Positions 62,261 through 64,000 of a stretch of DNA of 64,000 bases are shown one piece after another. The translations under genes were made by a program, and so were the position numbers. The stretch is from Pedobacter sp. PACM 27299 (GTDB lineage Bacteria > Bacteroidota > Bacteroidia > Sphingobacteriales > Sphingobacteriaceae). The notes beneath the pieces are model-generated. The model was not told where the DNA came from. It worked only from the letters and a program-made list of their open reading frames with translations, and searched no databases. Location: assembly GCF_001412655.1 (NCBI RefSeq), contig NZ_CP012996.1, positions 1,612,001-1,676,000 on the forward strand, read 5' to 3'. Each line of letters starts with the position of its first letter. The first letter of the stretch is position 1.

Positions 62261-64000
62261 TTATCTGCTCATCGCATTAATCTCATTTGATAACTCAGAT
62301 TCCTTATCATCAATTTCTACCGGATTTGTATTCCCTGAACTAAATGTATCAAAAGAGAAAAATCCGGAAAAATCTAATCCTGTTTCTTCCTGTAGTGATT
62401 TCAACCCGATCCTGTATTTTTTGAATACCAGATTCTCATCAATATTCAACTGCTCAAAATCAATGTCTTCTACTAAATTTTCTTGCGATAGCTTAAAACC
62501 TGTAGCCTTTAAAATCCCTGCATCCGTCAACCAGAAAATCACCTTGTAAAATGATAAAGGAACTTGTACTCCACGAAACACAGGATCCGATTCTTTAAAT
62601 ATCGGGCCGTTAAAGACCGTGATTTTGTTCGTATGAGTACCTTCCTTTGTAGCGCCATTTTCCAGGACCACCTTTTCCAGTTCTCCCCAAAGCCCTTTTT
62701 TCTTGCTTTGGTTTAATGCCGCTACCTGCGGACAAGCATTCGTATACATACAAGTCCGGTCGGCATTTCTTTTCGCAATTTCTGGAGTATCTCCCCAGTT
62801 CGCATCTTCCCGCCGACTCATGTGCCCCCGGTCAAAATTGCTGTTTTTGTAGTACTGGTCATTTAACTGAATGCTGTAGTCTATCCGGTTGTCTCGCAGC
62901 CAATTGTCCTTTCTTTCAGATTTATCCTGTCTCTTTTGCAAATCCCCATCTACATTAACCGCACTAATCACTGGCATCCCTCTTACCGAATGAAATACCA
63001 CACTGTAATGGTCGTACTTTAACTCAGTATCCTTCTTATTGCTGTTCAATACCGCGATGAATTTTTGTAAAGATTTTAAAGGCTGTGGCAATGGAATCCG
63101 CTGACCAAGAAAATCATCCACATATCCTCTGCAACCCGAAAAATCCATCTGATCTTCCAACTTTTTCAACTCATTGAAATCATTTAAGTCGGTTAAAGTT
63201 TTCATTTCCGGCAGGGCAGGGGCTGCTTTACTTCCTTTGCTGATTTTAACACTGATTTCTTCATTTGATTCCAGTAAACTGGAAGGAAAAGATACATTTA
63301 TCATATTCGTATTTTCCATTTGATTAGAGTTTGCAGGAGTCATTGAAATTGTTTCTTCTTTTCGATCAGGTTCAGTCCCAATAACCTGAGATTGATCTTT
63401 TATTTTTAGTCCGTTTACCAAAGCATGATCTGGATAAATCTCGAAAATATCATTTAAAATAACACTAACCCGTATTCCCTCATTGGCAATCCAGTCAATC
63501 TTCCGTTCATCAATTTTTCCATTGATTTTCGGGATGATCTGGCCATCTTTATCCAGGTAATCACCAGCCTCATTTTTATTTCCGATCCCCATGTGGTGTA
63601 GAGCAACTACTTGCCATTGGTCATTAAAAACCGGGCTTCCACTGCTTCCAGGCGCCGTATCCGTTTCATACCAGATTGATGTGGGCGTAATCTTAACAAA
63701 TAGATTCTGACGGATCGATAACTGCTTGTAGTCTCCATCTGGATGATGAATAATGTTAAGCCTTTCTTCCTGTTCCGCCCCTAGTTTTCCTTGTTTGGGT
63801 TCAAGAAATAAGCTGCCAATAGATTTGAGCATCACTTTACCTGTTAAATCAATAGCTTTAACGGCAACCAGGCAATAATCCAGCGCCTGATTCGCATAGA
63901 AAAAATCTGCGACGCTGAAAGAAAAAGAAACAGGTTCAATTTCTTTTCCGTTGATGTCATATTCGTAGAAAAACTGGACCTCCGCATCTGCGACACTGTC
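62261..64000 (-). CDS. Trypsin-like serine protease fused to NUC1-type DNA/RNA endonuclease, N-terminus beyond the window
   Basis: The reverse frame is open from the window edge to the stop at 62261, giving 579 residues of an incomplete protein. A GTG at 63835 lies inside the protease domain and is not the true start. The protease part has the oxyanion/serine motif 'GSSGSPVFNDQWQVVALHHMG' (Ser codon near 63640). The His and Asp of the triad should lie partly beyond the edge. The C-terminal half is a DNA/RNA non-specific endonuclease with 'NFDRGHMSRRED' (catalytic His near 62825) and the later Asn of 'TNACPQVAALNQ'. Protease-nuclease fusions occur in bacterial conflict systems. It may be secreted or an intracellular effector. 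Confidence 0.85.
   Translation of the reverse strand, partial: DSVADAEVQFFYEYDINGKEIEPVSFSFSVADFFYANQALDYCLVAVKAIDLTGKVMLKSIGSLFLEPKQGKLGAEQEERLNIIHHPDGDYKQLSIRQNLFVKITPTSIWYETDTAPGSSGSPVFNDQWQVVALHHMGIGNKNEAGDYLDKDGQIIPKINGKIDERKIDWIANEGIRVSVILNDIFEIYPDHALVNGLKIKDQSQVIGTEPDRKEETISMTPANSNQMENTNMINVSFPSSLLESNEEISVKISKGSKAAPALPEMKTLTDLNDFNELKKLEDQMDFSGCRGYVDDFLGQRIPLPQPLKSLQKFIAVLNSNKKDTELKYDHYSVVFHSVRGMPVISAVNVDGDLQKRQDKSERKDNWLRDNRIDYSIQLNDQYYKNSNFDRGHMSRREDANWGDTPEIAKRNADRTCMYTNACPQVAALNQSKKKGLWGELEKVVLENGATKEGTHTNKITVFNGPIFKESDPVFRGVQVPLSFYKVIFWLTDAGILKATGFKLSQENLVEDIDFEQLNIDENLVFKKYRIGLKSLQEETGLDFSGFFSFDTFSSGNTNPVEIDDKESELSNEINAMSR

Noticed and set aside
62261..63835. Start at 63835 for the protease-nuclease protein
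   Set aside because: The frame stays open to the window edge and codes protease-like sequence there, so the GTG at 63835 is internal.

Overview
The window is AT-rich chromosomal DNA from a member of the Bacteroidota. It most resembles a Pedobacter-like member of the Sphingobacteriaceae. Supporting signs are TonB-dependent receptors with carboxypeptidase-regulatory N-termini, an OMPP1/FadL porin, BlaI/M56 genes, DUF4846, DUF3472 and YfhO proteins, -7 boxes of the form TAnnTTTG, and almost no Shine-Dalgarno sequences. The genus is inferred from gene content and was not tested by a search. The window cuts a LysM protein at its left end and a protease-nuclease fusion at its right end.

Positions 1-21,600 are mostly housekeeping: Dps, a Crp-AraC regulator, a UbiD decarboxylase, a FadL-type porin with a glycine-rich lipoprotein, prolyl-tRNA synthetase, a PLP sulfur-amino-acid enzyme, a TIGR02757 protein, a polyprenol-phosphate sugar transferase, two tandem POT peptide transporters, a thiolase, an SPFH protein with an Arc-like partner, and a 7TM-HD phosphodiesterase.

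Positions 21,700-29,000 look like an accessory or eroding region. There is a tRNA-Ser and three near-identical tRNA-Pro genes. The tRNA-Pro 3' end is duplicated about 790 bp downstream, as at an attachment site. After that come a frameshifted lipoprotein gene, two unexplained small peptides that share a short motif, a beta-helix protein, a periplasmic hydroxyisourate hydrolase/HbpS-like pair, and a Crp/Fnr gene with two inactivating lesions.

Positions 29,000-46,800 carry surface, carbohydrate and envelope genes: a DUF3472/ricin-lectin lipoprotein, a large TonB-dependent receptor, a multidomain GH31 enzyme with dockerin-like and cohesin-like modules, and YfhO. They end in a BlaI operon whose M56 sensor protease is fused to a periplasmic amidase; the outer-membrane barrel gene that follows at 46,799 is its third member.

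Positions 46,800-64,000 hold that barrel gene, then FMN reductase, pirin, a divergent AraC regulator beside a two-gene ribulose-monophosphate (formaldehyde) module, an S41 protease, a four-gene asparagine/aspartate utilisation operon (porin, periplasmic asparaginase, aspartase, C4-dicarboxylate transporter), and a trypsin-like/NUC1 endonuclease fusion.

The best candidates for something undescribed are: (i) the M56-amidase fusion and its operator, (ii) the two small peptides at 24.05-24.66 kb, (iii) the protease-nuclease fusion at the right edge, and (iv) an intergenic transcript candidate at 2.2-2.37 kb.
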